Positions 16,588 through 25,080 of a stretch of 64,000 bases of DNA are shown here, piece by piece. Below the pieces are notes generated by a model that worked only from the letters and a program-made list of their open reading frames with translations, did not search any database and was not told the origin of the DNA. Both the position numbers and the translations under genes were made by a program. Where the stretch lies: the NCBI RefSeq assembly GCF_001702265.1, contig NZ_MAUE01000010.1:62001-126000 (forward strand), read 5' to 3'. Numbering within the stretch: position 1 is the first letter of the stretch; every line of letters starts with the position of its first letter. Source of the stretch: Pseudomonas aylmerensis (GTDB taxonomy: Bacteria > Pseudomonadota > Gammaproteobacteria > Pseudomonadales > Pseudomonadaceae).

Positions 16588-17805
16588 ATGTCTGCCTCCT
16601 TGAAATTGCGTATCGCAGGCCTGGCCGGCTTGCTCATGAGTCCGCTGGTTCAGGCGGACTTTTCGATTCCGGGGTTTGAACTGGTGCACACCGTGCCGGT
16701 GGATACCACGCTGGACACCGACGATTTGCGCCAGCCGGGGCCGGTGTGGATCGCGTTGTTCGATGGCGCCAAAAGCCGCATCGATATCGGCCAGTTCTAT
16801 GCCGCCGACCATCCTGGCTCGGTGATGGACACGGTGATCGAACACCTTGAGGCCGCCGGCAAACGCGGTGTGAAGATTCGCTTCTTGCTGGAAGAAAAAG
16901 GCATCAAGTTGTCAGAAGCTTCCACGCTGGAACGTTTGCGTGCGATCCCCAACCTGACCTTCCGTGTGCTGCCCTATGGGCAACTGAGCGGCGGGATCAT
17001 CCACGCCAAATACATGGTGGTGGATGGCAAGCAGGCATTTGTCGGCAGCCAGAACTTCGACTGGCGCTCTCTGGAACATATCCACGAAACCGGCCTGCGC
17101 ATCAGCGACGCCACCGTGGTGAGCCAGGTCCAGGCGATCTTCGAACAGGATTGGCGCGCCCAGGCAGCGCTGACCGAGCACACCCCGGTGCCCCTGCCCG
17201 CAGCCAGCGAACCCCCTGCGCGCACTGGCAACTATCTGGTCGCCAGCCCGCAGCGCTACAACCCGCCGGGTGTCGGCGATTCACAACTGGAGTTGCCGCG
17301 CCTGCTCGGTGAAGCCAAAAAAGAGGTGCGCGTGCAACTGCTCGACTATGCGCCGCTGTCCTACGGGCCGGATAAAACCCGCCCTTACTACGCGGTGATC
17401 GACAATGCCGTGCGCGCAGCGGCGGCGCGTGGGGTGTCAATCAAGCTGATGGTGTCCAACTGGAACACCGACAAACTGGAACTGCCCTACCTGAAAAGCC
17501 TGGCGGTCCTGCCCAACGTCCAGGTCAAGATCGTCACCCTGCCGCAAGCCAGGCAAGGGTTTATCCCTTATGCGCGGGTGATCCACAGCAAGACCATGGA
17601 GATCGACGGCGAGGTCGCCTGGATCGGCACCAGCAACTGGCTGGGTGGGTATCTGGATAATTCGCGCAACCTGGAAGTAGTGATGCGCAGCGAAGCGATG
17701 GCCAAGCGTGTCGGGCAACTCCATGAGCAATTGTGGGATGGGCCCTACGCCAAGGCGTTGAACGTAACCGAGACGTACCCCGAGCCCCACCCTGGCCAGC
17801 CGTGA
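16588..17805 (+). CDS. secreted phospholipase D-like protein
   Basis: This 405-residue periplasmic or secreted enzyme of the phospholipase D/nuclease superfamily has a signal peptide at about 1-23 (ending VQA). It has two complete HKD catalytic motifs: H139-x-K141-x4-D146 in HAKYMVVDGKQAFVGSQNFD and H333-x-K335-x4-D340 in HSKTMEIDGEVAWIGTSNW. The two-motif architecture with short loops resembles the PLD3/PLD4-like bacterial group, whose members may cleave nucleic acid or phospholipid. The ATG at 16588 is supported by AGAGG upstream and by the signal peptide. It is placed right after the TonB operon and near PhoD, consistent with phosphorus release, but the substrate is not known. Confidence 0.88.
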   Translation: MSASLKLRIAGLAGLLMSPLVQADFSIPGFELVHTVPVDTTLDTDDLRQPGPVWIALFDGAKSRIDIGQFYAADHPGSVMDTVIEHLEAAGKRGVKIRFLLEEKGIKLSEASTLERLRAIPNLTFRVLPYGQLSGGIIHAKYMVVDGKQAFVGSQNFDWRSLEHIHETGLRISDATVVSQVQAIFEQDWRAQAALTEHTPVPLPAASEPPARTGNYLVASPQRYNPPGVGDSQLELPRLLGEAKKEVRVQLLDYAPLSYGPDKTRPYYAVIDNAVRAAAARGVSIKLMVSNWNTDKLELPYLKSLAVLPNVQVKIVTLPQARQGFIPYARVIHSKTMEIDGEVAWIGTSNWLGGYLDNSRNLEVVMRSEAMAKRVGQLHEQLWDGPYAKALNVTETYPEPHPGQP

Positions 17806-17821
17806 CTCAGGCCACCTGCAG

Positions 17822-17906
17822 GCGCTGGCTTGCCGACGAAAATAGTCCCGGCACTGTGATCCGCCTGGCAATGCGCTTCATCGTCGGCAAGCCGGCTCCT
17901 GCGGGA
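17822..17906. repeat. REPIN between phospholipase and dipeptidase genes
   Basis: Inverted REP copies (GCTGGCTTGCCGACGA at 17824-17839 and TCGTCGGCAAGCCGGC at 17881-17896) flank a 41-base centre. The right copy continues into the common TCCTGCGGGA end. Confidence 0.75.
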
Positions 17907-18019
17907 CCCTTTGCGTAGACCCTCGCCCGTGGAAAAAAGAGGTGGTAGTGTGTGGAAATGTTTCTGACATATCGATCAGAAACTTCCTACTCACTACCTG
18001 CAAAGGAATGCGTCTCTCA

Positions 18020-19759
18020 ATGCACTTTCCACTCAAGCAACTAGCGGCTGCCACCGTGTTCGCGGCCAGCCTTTCGGCCATCGCCACACCTGCCTTCGCC
18101 AACATCACACCCGACCAAAGCACGGCGATTCTCAAGAGTTTCAACGAAACGTCCGTCACCGATTTCCGTGGTTTCCTCGGCGCACTGGCCAAGGGCGAGT
18201 TGGGTAAAACCAGCGACGTCGGCCCGGCAATCAGTGCCTTCCTGGATAACAAAACCCTGAGCGCCGACCAGCAGAACGAAATCAATCGCCTGCTCGGTAT
18301 CTACACTCGCGTGAAGTACGGCAAGGCCGCCACCGAAACCCTGCGTGAGCTGGTGGAAATCCCGACCTTCAACGTCGACGGTGTGCCGCAGTACAAGAAC
18401 CCGGAATTCATCAAGATCGCCGGCAAGATCCAGGCCCTGGCGAAAGACTTCAACCTGAACTTCCGCAACATCGACAATCGCGTCTACGAGATTTCCCTCG
18501 AAGGCAGCGGTGATGAAGTGGTCGGTATCCACGCCCACGCCGATGTGGTGCCGGTGACGCCAGAGAACTGGGTGCTCAAGGATGGCACCAAGCTAGATCC
18601 GTTCAAGGTCACGCTGATCGGCGATCGCATGTACGGCCGTGGCACCGAGGATGACAAGAACGGCATCGTGGTGGCCCTGTACGCCATGAAGGTCATCAAG
18701 GAAGAAAAGCTGCCGCTGGCGCGCAATTTCAAGCTGCTGGTGGACACCACCGAAGAAACCTCCGGCGACGCGATCCCCTATTACTTCGAGCACAACCCGA
18801 CGCCGCAGTACAACCTGGCGCTGGACGGCGGCTACCCGGTGGTGATTGCCGAGAAAGGCTACGGCACGGTCATGGCCACCTTCCCGCGTCGCAAGGGTGA
18901 AGGCAAAGGCGCGGAAATCATCTCGATGACCGGCGGCATGGCGACCAACCAGATCCCTTCGGCCTCGGTCGCGACCTTCGTCAGCGACAAACCGGCCGAG
19001 CTGGCCGCCAGCCTGCAAAAGGCCGGGACTGAATACGCCAAGCGCAACGGCGGTGATTTTGCAGTGGCCGCCAAGGTCGACGGCAAAAACGTCAAGCTGA
19101 CCGTCACCGGCGTGTCCGCTCACTCCTCCGAACCCGAGTCCGGGGTCAACCCGGTCGCGCGCATGCTGGAGCTGATCCACAGCGTCGACGGCAAGATTGC
19201 CCTCAAGCACAACCACATCACCGACGCGGCGCGTTATGCGTCCGACAACTGGGGCCTGGATTACCTCGGCGGCAAATTGGGCGTGGGCTTCTCCGATGAT
19301 TTCATGGGCCCGTTGACCACCTCGCTGACCTTTGTCGGCCTGGATGACAAAGCCTTCAAGCTGGCGGTGAACCTGCGCGTGCCGAAGGGCAAGTCGCCGG
19401 AGAAACTCAAGGCCGAGATTGCCGACAAGCTGAATGCCTGGGACAAGCAATCCAAGGTCAAGGTGGACTTCACCTACTCGGTCGCCGAACCGATGTACCG
19501 CAACCCGGAAGGTGAATGGGTCAAGGCTTTGTTGGCCGTCGCCAGCGAAAACCTGGGCATGGAGCACAAGTTCGGCACCTCGGCCGGCGCGACATCGGTA
19601 CACGAACTGCCCAATGGCGTGCAATTCGGCCTGGCGCGCCCGGAAGTGAAGTACACCGGGCACACCGACAACGAGTTCAAGACCGTCGACCAGTTCCTGC
19701 TGGACCTGCAGATCGTCACCGAAATGATGAGCCGTATCGGCCAGCTGCCGAAGCTCTGA
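18020..19759 (+). CDS. secreted M20 family dipeptidase (PepV-like)
   Basis: This 579-residue zinc peptidase of clan MH probably cleaves dipeptides in the periplasm. The signal peptide at 1-27 ends TPAFA. Metal ligands are visible: H173-A-D175 in HAHADVVP, the bridging Asp in GTEDDKNG (near 211), and the catalytic Glu pair in TTEETSGD (245-246). The C-terminal HTDNEF motif supplies the last histidine. The dimerisation/lid domain lies at about 290-450. The ATG at 18020 is preferred over one at 18008 because the latter abuts the AAAGGA ribosome site. It is followed by a strong terminator and transcribed alone. PepV enzymes are normally cytoplasmic, so export is a feature of this subgroup. Confidence 0.9.
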   Translation: MHFPLKQLAAATVFAASLSAIATPAFANITPDQSTAILKSFNETSVTDFRGFLGALAKGELGKTSDVGPAISAFLDNKTLSADQQNEINRLLGIYTRVKYGKAATETLRELVEIPTFNVDGVPQYKNPEFIKIAGKIQALAKDFNLNFRNIDNRVYEISLEGSGDEVVGIHAHADVVPVTPENWVLKDGTKLDPFKVTLIGDRMYGRGTEDDKNGIVVALYAMKVIKEEKLPLARNFKLLVDTTEETSGDAIPYYFEHNPTPQYNLALDGGYPVVIAEKGYGTVMATFPRRKGEGKGAEIISMTGGMATNQIPSASVATFVSDKPAELAASLQKAGTEYAKRNGGDFAVAAKVDGKNVKLTVTGVSAHSSEPESGVNPVARMLELIHSVDGKIALKHNHITDAARYASDNWGLDYLGGKLGVGFSDDFMGPLTTSLTFVGLDDKAFKLAVNLRVPKGKSPEKLKAEIADKLNAWDKQSKVKVDFTYSVAEPMYRNPEGEWVKALLAVASENLGMEHKFGTSAGATSVHELPNGVQFGLARPEVKYTGHTDNEFKTVDQFLLDLQIVTEMMSRIGQLPKL

Positions 19760-19766
19760 TCCAAAG

Positions 19767-19792
19767 GAGCCCGCCGCAATGGCGGGCTCTTC
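19767..19792 (+). terminator. terminator after the dipeptidase gene
   Basis: Nine-base perfect arms GAGCCCGCC (19767-19775) and GGCGGGCTC (19781-19789) surround GCAAT and are followed by a short pyrimidine run. It lies between two convergent genes and may serve both. Confidence 0.75.
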
Positions 19793-21452
19793 AGGCTTGC
19801 AGCATCAACATATCCTCGAAAAAACCACCGACCGGCTCCGTGGGATGGCACAGCTGGATCTCCAGCACCCAGGCCATTTCACTCGGCGGGATTTCCAGGT
19901 CCGCCAGGTCCTTGCACTCGAACAACGCGTGGGGGAAATCCGCGAGGCGATGCCCCGCGAGATTGCGCGCCAACCTCCAGCCTTTTGACACCGCACTCTG
20001 CTCGGCAAAGTCATACAGTTCGCGACCGGTGAGGCCCCCTAGCCAAGCGTCGCGGGTCGCATCGAACACTTCGTGCAGGGCCGTCCTGCATGCCAGGTGC
20101 AACGGCGATTCACCGAATACAAAGGTATCGCCATAATCGCCCTCGTAGCCATCCCACACCGGGCCCAGGTCGACCACGACGATATCGGTGGCGCGTAGCC
20201 TGCGTTGACGATCAATACCTTCGCGGGGTGGGCGAACGGTATCGTCGCCAAAACGAATATAAGTCGGATGCCAGGTGTGGGACGCGCCCATGGCCTGCAG
20301 TTGTTCGGCGGCCATATCAAGGGCTTCGCCGGTGGTCATGCCCACCTGCAGGCGGCTGGCAATTGCCGCCAGGGCGCGTATGGACTGGTCGCGCGCCGCC
20401 AGCATGCCGTCCAGGGAGTAGCGCGGACCAACTTTTTCCCACACAGGATGCAGCGGCTTCGATGCCGTGCCCGCACTCGACCGGCCGCTGGGCACAAAGG
20501 CTTCCGCGACAAACCGATGGCCCGGCAGGCCCGCTTCCAGGCACTCGGTACGCACCTGGGTGATCATTGCGCCGCTACCGCACGCGTACACGTGGGCCAC
20601 TTCCCAGTGATGCCCATGGCTGAGCGCCACTTCCTCCACCCGGCCCTGCGAGGCCAGCACCGGGTGCCAGTGAAAACGCGGGTGCTCGATCACCGCTGCG
20701 TCCAGGAACACGCGGTCATAAAAATCGGCCGGCTGCGCACCGCCCCAGTACAACGTCACCTCGACATCGCGCTTCAAGGCGCTCAGCAGGATCGGCTTGA
20801 TGCCGGCGTAGCCGGTGCCCGTGGCGAATAAGACTACGGGCGTATCGTCATGGTCCTGCCAGGTACAGGCACCAAACGGCCCTTCCAGTTGCAACAGGTC
20901 GCCGGCTTCCAGGCCCCCCAGCAGGGTTTCGGAAAACAGCCCGCCGCTGACCTGGCGAATCTGGAAGACCAGCCGCCCCTCGTCTTCGGCCGGCAGGTTG
21001 GCGATCGAGAAACAGCGCGAGTCGCCGTCGACCAGTTGGATCTTGAGGTACTGGCCCGCCCGCACCGCCAAGGGCGTATCCGGCATCACCACCAACTCGA
21101 TGATGTCGGGGCTGAGTGCGCGTTTGCTCAGCATGGTTGCCTCGACGACCAACGCGGGCGAGTCCAGCGACCAGCCGGGAATTTCCAGGCGCATGTCGCC
21201 GCAGGCGTGGCTCTGGCACAACAACATCTCATTGGCTGCCAGCGGATAGCACGGCGCCGGTGCATCCGGCGCGAGCTGTTTGGCCCGGTACTGACCTTCT
21301 GCGACCACCACCTTGCACGACCCACAAGCACCGCGGCGGCAGGAAAATGGCACGGACAGGCCGTGGGCGAGCATCGCATCCAACAACAGCTCATCACCGG
21401 CCTCAAAGGTTTTCCCCGAGGGGGACAGTTCAATGACATGACGTGTATTCAT
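19791..21452 (-). CDS. fusion: 2Fe-2S/FAD/NAD reductase with C-terminal M24 peptidase-like domain
   Basis: This single 553-residue protein carries four domains. Residues 1-90 form a plant-type ferredoxin with the complete C38-x4-C43-x2-C46-x32-C79 cluster set. Residues about 100-200 are an FAD-binding barrel with RCFSIAN at 146-152. Residues about 205-320 are an NAD(P)-binding domain (VVLFATGTGYAGIKPIL and YACGSGAMI). Residues about 345-553 form an M24 (Xaa-Pro peptidase/creatinase) domain with all five metal ligands: D428, D439 (11 apart), H501, E531 and E546. The first three together are a phenol-hydroxylase or toluate-dioxygenase-type electron-transfer module; the M24 part is an unexpected partner. 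No frameshift is needed. It diverges from a MocR regulator 77 bp away, suggesting PLP- or amino-acid-linked control. The reaction is unknown. Confidence 0.82.
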   Translation of the reverse strand: MNTRHVIELSPSGKTFEAGDELLLDAMLAHGLSVPFSCRRGACGSCKVVVAEGQYRAKQLAPDAPAPCYPLAANEMLLCQSHACGDMRLEIPGWSLDSPALVVEATMLSKRALSPDIIELVVMPDTPLAVRAGQYLKIQLVDGDSRCFSIANLPAEDEGRLVFQIRQVSGGLFSETLLGGLEAGDLLQLEGPFGACTWQDHDDTPVVLFATGTGYAGIKPILLSALKRDVEVTLYWGGAQPADFYDRVFLDAAVIEHPRFHWHPVLASQGRVEEVALSHGHHWEVAHVYACGSGAMITQVRTECLEAGLPGHRFVAEAFVPSGRSSAGTASKPLHPVWEKVGPRYSLDGMLAARDQSIRALAAIASRLQVGMTTGEALDMAAEQLQAMGASHTWHPTYIRFGDDTVRPPREGIDRQRRLRATDIVVVDLGPVWDGYEGDYGDTFVFGESPLHLACRTALHEVFDATRDAWLGGLTGRELYDFAEQSAVSKGWRLARNLAGHRLADFPHALFECKDLADLEIPPSEMAWVLEIQLCHPTEPVGGFFEDMLMLQA

Positions 21453-21503
21453 AACAACCTCGGGGTAAGTGAGGCTTGATTGTTGCGCTAGACTAGGCCC
21501 ATT

Positions 21504-21518
21504 AAAACCTCCAGTTTT
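21504..21518. promoter_or_regulatory. small palindrome in the divergent fusion/MocR gap
   Basis: AAAAC (21504-21508) and GTTTT (21514-21518) flank CTCCA, 12 bases before the MocR start in the 77-bp divergent gap. Such regulators usually bind between themselves and their target gene, so this is a candidate half of their site; the evidence is position and symmetry only. Confidence 0.3.
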
Positions 21519-21529
21519 GGATACTTCAG

Positions 21530-23011
21530 ATGGTCCAGATGCGTAAATGGCGTCCGCTGCTCAAGCTGGACGAGGGTGACGGCCAGGCGTCCTACCGCAA
21601 AATCGCCGAAGGCCTGGTGACCGCGATCGTTGAAGGGCGATTGCCGCCCGGCACATTGCTGCCGGGCACGCGGGAAATGGCGCAGTTGCTCGACGTCAAC
21701 CGCAAGACCGTGATCCTCGCCTACGAAGAAGCGTTGACCAAAGGCTGGCTCGTCAGCGAGCCACGCCGTGGGACCTTCGTCAACGCGCAACTGACGCCCA
21801 AGCAGTTGCCGAGTCGCGCGCAACAGTCCTTCGCTCCGCCCATCCTCGCGCAGGCGGTCGCCCCGTATTTCGCCCAGAACGCCCAGGTGACGGCACTGCA
21901 GCATCGGCATGGCGCGCTGTTTTTCGATAACGGCACCAGCGATCACCGCTTGCTGCCCCAGGCCGTCCTGCATCGGTACTACCGCAATGCATTGCGCAAC
22001 AGCTTCAGCTCCAACACCGTGCGCTACGGCAGCGAGGGCACGGGCTACCATTTGCGCTGCGCCCTGGCCGAGATGTTGCGCAACAACCGCGGGTTGACGG
22101 TCAGCGCCGAGAATATCTGCCTCACCCAAGGCACCCAGGTGTCGCTGTACCTGACCGCGAGCCTGCTGCTCAAACCCGGAGACGTGGTGCTGGTGGAACG
22201 CCTGAGTTACCCACCCGCGTGGGAGATTTTCCGCAAACTCGGCGCGCAACTGGTCACCGTGGAGATGGACGAAGAAGGCTGTCGCACGGACCAGATCGAC
22301 CGCCTCTGCCGCGAACACAAGGTGCGGATGATCTATCTCACCCCACACCACCAGTTCCCCACCACCGTGAGCCTGCACGCGGCGCGACGCCAGCAGCTGT
22401 TGGCGTTGGCGGCACTGCACGATTTCTGCATCATCGAAGAAGACTACGACCACGAATACCACTTCAACGGGCGGCCCTACCTGCCCCTCGCCAGCGACCG
22501 CTCGCAGCGCCATGTAATCTATGTCGGTTCGTTATCCAAAGCCCTTGGCTCGACGTTTCGCTGCAGTTATGTGGTGGCACCCACGGATGTGATCCAAGCC
22601 CTGCATAGCAATGCCGCGCTGATGATGGGGGATGCCGATGCGGTCGCGCAGAAAATGCTCGCCGATCTGATCAATGATGGGGAGCTGAAGAAGCATTTGC
22701 GCCGGGTGTCGAAGGAATACCGCGTCCGCCGCGAAACCTTGCAGAGCTGCCTGCATGAGGCGTTCGGGGATCGAATCAAGGTACGGGAGCCGGAAGGTGG
22801 CCTGGCGCTGTGGGTACGCTTCGACGATGAAATCAACGTCGAACAGATGGTCAGCGCGGCGCTGGATCACGGGCTGGTCGTACGCAGTGGCCGGCAGTTT
22901 TCGCCGCTGGACCAGCCGGAAAATGCACTGCGCCTGGGCTTTGCAGCACTCAATCAGGCAGAAATCCGCGAGGCTACAGTGCGTTTGGCCCACGCGGCGA
23001 ACTTGCGATAA
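21530..23011 (+). CDS. MocR/PdxR-type regulator (GntR domain plus aminotransferase fold)
   Basis: This 493-residue PLP-dependent transcription factor has a winged helix of the GntR family at residues about 15-85 (PPGTLLPGTREMAQLLDVNRKTV) and a fold-type I aminotransferase-like domain from about 120. The PLP lysine is K337 in YVGSLSKALG, and the PLP-ring aspartate lies in EEDYDHEY (about 305). Proteins of this group sense PLP with an amino acid or amine and regulate a divergent neighbour, here the Fdx-reductase-M24 fusion gene. The ATG at 21530 is used, with another ATG nine bases later. A bidirectional terminator follows. Confidence 0.9.
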   Translation: MVQMRKWRPLLKLDEGDGQASYRKIAEGLVTAIVEGRLPPGTLLPGTREMAQLLDVNRKTVILAYEEALTKGWLVSEPRRGTFVNAQLTPKQLPSRAQQSFAPPILAQAVAPYFAQNAQVTALQHRHGALFFDNGTSDHRLLPQAVLHRYYRNALRNSFSSNTVRYGSEGTGYHLRCALAEMLRNNRGLTVSAENICLTQGTQVSLYLTASLLLKPGDVVLVERLSYPPAWEIFRKLGAQLVTVEMDEEGCRTDQIDRLCREHKVRMIYLTPHHQFPTTVSLHAARRQQLLALAALHDFCIIEEDYDHEYHFNGRPYLPLASDRSQRHVIYVGSLSKALGSTFRCSYVVAPTDVIQALHSNAALMMGDADAVAQKMLADLINDGELKKHLRRVSKEYRVRRETLQSCLHEAFGDRIKVREPEGGLALWVRFDDEINVEQMVSAALDHGLVVRSGRQFSPLDQPENALRLGFAALNQAEIREATVRLAHAANLR

Positions 23012-23025
23012 AACGCGCACAAACA

Positions 23026-23055
23026 AAAACGCCGATCATTGCTGATCGGCGTTTT
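23026..23055. terminator. bidirectional terminator between mocR and the tRNA operon
   Basis: Thirteen-base arms AAAACGCCGATCA (23026-23038) and TGATCGGCGTTTT (23043-23055) carry an A-run and a T-run. This suits termination of the plus-strand regulator gene and of the minus-strand tRNA transcript. Confidence 0.88.
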
Positions 23056-23064
23056 CATTGAATA

Positions 23065-23140
<76 letters not shown>

Positions 23141-23143
23141 AAA

Positions 23144-23219
23144 TGGCGTCCCCTAGGGGACTCGAACCCCTGTTACCGCCGTGAAAGGGCGGTGTCCTAG
23201 GCCACTAGACGAAGGGGAC
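23144..23219 (-). tRNA. tRNA-Glu (anticodon TTC)
   Basis: This is a 76-base gene with an encoded CCA. On the minus strand it begins GTCCCCTTCGTCTAGTGG, with the anticodon in CCTTTCAC and the T-arm AGGGGTTCGAGTCCCCT. It lies 3 bases upstream of tRNA-Gly and is identical to the copy at 23404. Confidence 0.96.
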
Positions 23220-23225
23220 ACACAA

Positions 23226-23250
23226 CTGAAACACATGGTGTGTATTTCAG
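23226..23250. repeat. imperfect palindrome in the tRNA spacer
   Basis: CTGAAA (23226-23231) and TTTCAG (23245-23250) enclose a partly self-complementary CACATGGTGTGTA. It lies in the 104-base spacer between the two tRNA pairs and could be a processing signal for the tRNA precursor. Confidence 0.4.
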
Positions 23251-23323
23251 TGTCCAGAGATTAAATCCGAAGATTATGCCCTGGTTTCACTCAGTGCCGC
23301 CCGAGAGCAACACTGCTTAAATT

Positions 23324-23399
<76 letters not shown>

Positions 23400-23403
23400 A
23401 TAT

Positions 23404-23479
23404 TGGCGTCCCCTAGGGGACTCGAACCCCTGTTACCGCCGTGAAAGGGCGGTGTCCTAGGCCACTAGACGAAGGGGAC
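23404..23479 (-). tRNA. tRNA-Glu (anticodon TTC), second copy
   Basis: This 76-base sequence is identical to the gene at 23144, with an encoded CCA and TTC anticodon. It is the first gene of the minus-strand tRNA operon. Confidence 0.96.
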
Positions 23480-23541
23480 ACACGTACAACATTCACTCCC
23501 TACCGCGTTTCGCTGTGTGCTTTACGCTGTAAGTGGCGCGC

Positions 23542-23570
23542 ATTCTATGGATGGATTGAAAGGTCGTCAA
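23542..23570 (-). promoter_or_regulatory. sigma-70 promoter of the tRNA operon
   Basis: On the minus strand, TTGACG (-35, 23565-23570) and TAGAAT (-10, 23542-23547) are exactly 17 bases apart and followed by a GCGCGCC discriminator, the GC-rich type found at stable-RNA promoters. It lies about 63 bases before the first tRNA. The rest of the gap to 23838 holds no gene: an AT-rich stretch (TTTATTTAAATC), a GGCGGGCA/TGCCCGTT hairpin near 23627-23643, and the leader of the next gene. Confidence 0.8.
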
Positions 23571-23838
23571 CCCCCAAGGATAAATTTATTTAAATCAATG
23601 ACTTCGCCCTGCTTTGCGGGCCCCGGCGGGCATTCTGCCCGTTAGGGCTTTGACGCCTATATTCTGGCGCACCACAAGGCGCTATAGTTCGCTCCAGCAA
23701 ATGATGGCAATGTGCATCCATGCAGGGAACGCCTTACCTATATAGAAGAAACTACCCGGGCAACTGGTCGCTCAGTCCTATCCGGCGGATGCCTCAGTCT
23801 CTACACTCCACAGCAAACCCTATAAAGAGGTCACACCG

Positions 23839-24609
23839 GTGACACCACTCATGATCACCCTGCTGGTAATAGCCGGGATCGTAATACTGATCGCCATTGG
23901 CTACATGAACCACGTGGTGGAAAACAACAAGCTGGAAAAGAAGCGCACCGAGATCGAGCTCAATGATCGCCTGCGCCGTTGCGGTGAAATCACCGAGACC
24001 TTCCCCGGCCAGTTGATGACGCCGGCGCTCAAATTGTTGCTGACCCGCCTGGAACTCAACGTCAACCAGCGCCTGTTGAATCTCAACAAGACCAGCGCAC
24101 CGATCAAGGCCCGGATCACCGAGTTGAATGCATTGGTGGCCCAGGGCGAGTCGATCCCGGTGGCCAACCCGCCCGCCCCGATCCAGACCGAAGCCAAGGC
24201 CAAGGACGTGCGTTTCCTGCTCGAAGCCCTGCACGGCCAAGTCACCCGCGCCGCCCAGGACGGCTTCCTGCCGACCAACGAAGCCAAGCACTGGATCAAG
24301 GAAATTCGCCATATTCTGGTGCTGCTGCACATCGAGTTCTTCAACAACCTTGGCCAGCATGCCCTGCAACAAGGCCAACCGGGCCAGGCCCGCCTGGCGT
24401 TCGAGCGTGGCGTGCAGTACTTGCGCAAACAGCCGGAACCGGTGATCTACAGCGCGCAGCTGCAACAGCTGGAAGCGCAACTGGCCAAGGCCAACTCGAC
24501 AGTGCTGACCAACAGCAAGCCGGCCGAAGACGAAGTCAACGAGCTGACCGAAGGCCTCAAAGTGGTCGACGCCGACGCCGAGTGGAAAAAGAAAGTCATC
24601 TACGACTGA
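23839..24609 (+). CDS. membrane-anchored protein of unknown function with helical repeats
   Basis: This 256-residue protein has one N-terminal membrane helix (residues about 4-23, MITLLVIAGIVILIAIGYM) and a long soluble helical part. No catalytic motif is visible. A Gln/Leu-rich region at about 165-215, GQHALQQGQPGQARLAFERG, resembles a tetratricopeptide-like helical hairpin. The tail is acidic and Lys-rich (WKKKVIYD). The start is GTG 23839, with AGAGG 8 bases upstream; an ATG four codons later is possible. With a single short anchor and no signal peptidase site, the bulk probably faces the cytoplasm. It stands alone downstream of the tRNA promoter. Function unknown; I do not recognise a named family. 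Confidence 0.75.
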   Translation: MTPLMITLLVIAGIVILIAIGYMNHVVENNKLEKKRTEIELNDRLRRCGEITETFPGQLMTPALKLLLTRLELNVNQRLLNLNKTSAPIKARITELNALVAQGESIPVANPPAPIQTEAKAKDVRFLLEALHGQVTRAAQDGFLPTNEAKHWIKEIRHILVLLHIEFFNNLGQHALQQGQPGQARLAFERGVQYLRKQPEPVIYSAQLQQLEAQLAKANSTVLTNSKPAEDEVNELTEGLKVVDADAEWKKKVIYD

Positions 24610-24689
24610 GTGGCCGTCCTGCGGGCCCGCGCGTTGAGGCGAGCCCGCTTGTTGTGGCGAACGAGCTTGTTGTGAAGAGCGGGCTTGTT

Positions 24690-24823
24690 GTGGCGAGCGG
24701 GCTTGCCCCGCGTTGGGCTGCGAAGCAGCCCCATCACAGCAAAACGCGGTGTTTCAGTTCCCCCCTCTCTGCCTGATCTTGGGGCCGCTTCGCAGCCCAA
24801 CGCGGGGCAAGCCCGCTCGCCAC
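24690..24823. repeat. 43-bp-arm palindrome, fourth and distant copy
   Basis: Arms 24690-24732 (GTGGCGAGCGGGCTTGCCCC start) and 24781-24823 match as inverted copies with one mismatch. They belong to the same family as the palindromes at 9168-9951, differing mainly in GTGGCGAGCGGG against GTGGTGAGCAGG. Just before it, 24636-24700 contains three imperfect copies of the arm end (GCTTGTTGTGGCGARCGGG-like). Confidence 0.8.
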
Positions 24824-25000
24824 AACAGCCCCTCATCCACAACACTTCCATTCACCTCAACAACCCTCATCCACAACAACCCCATTCATCCCAACAAACC
24901 CTCTTACACAACAACCCACTCCCCCAATAACCCCTCATCCACAACACCCCCCCACCCACCCCATCAAACCCTCCCCCACAACACGCGGCTTGCCACAAAA
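24824..25000. repeat. G-poor low-complexity tail
   Basis: This stretch of A, C and T with almost no G is built from decayed iterations such as CCTCATCCACAACA and CCCATTCATCCCAACAAACC. It looks like the expanded and degenerated tail of the palindrome at 24690, as at 9299-9345 and 9952-10080. No gene lies between 24610 and 25080; the last 80 bases are the leader of the hydrolase gene. Confidence 0.6.
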
Positions 25001-25080
25001 TGCCATCAATGTGCATCTATCCAGCCGCCCCCGACTAGGGTAAAAACGTGCCCCTAACTCCGTAAAGTCAGAGGCCCGCT

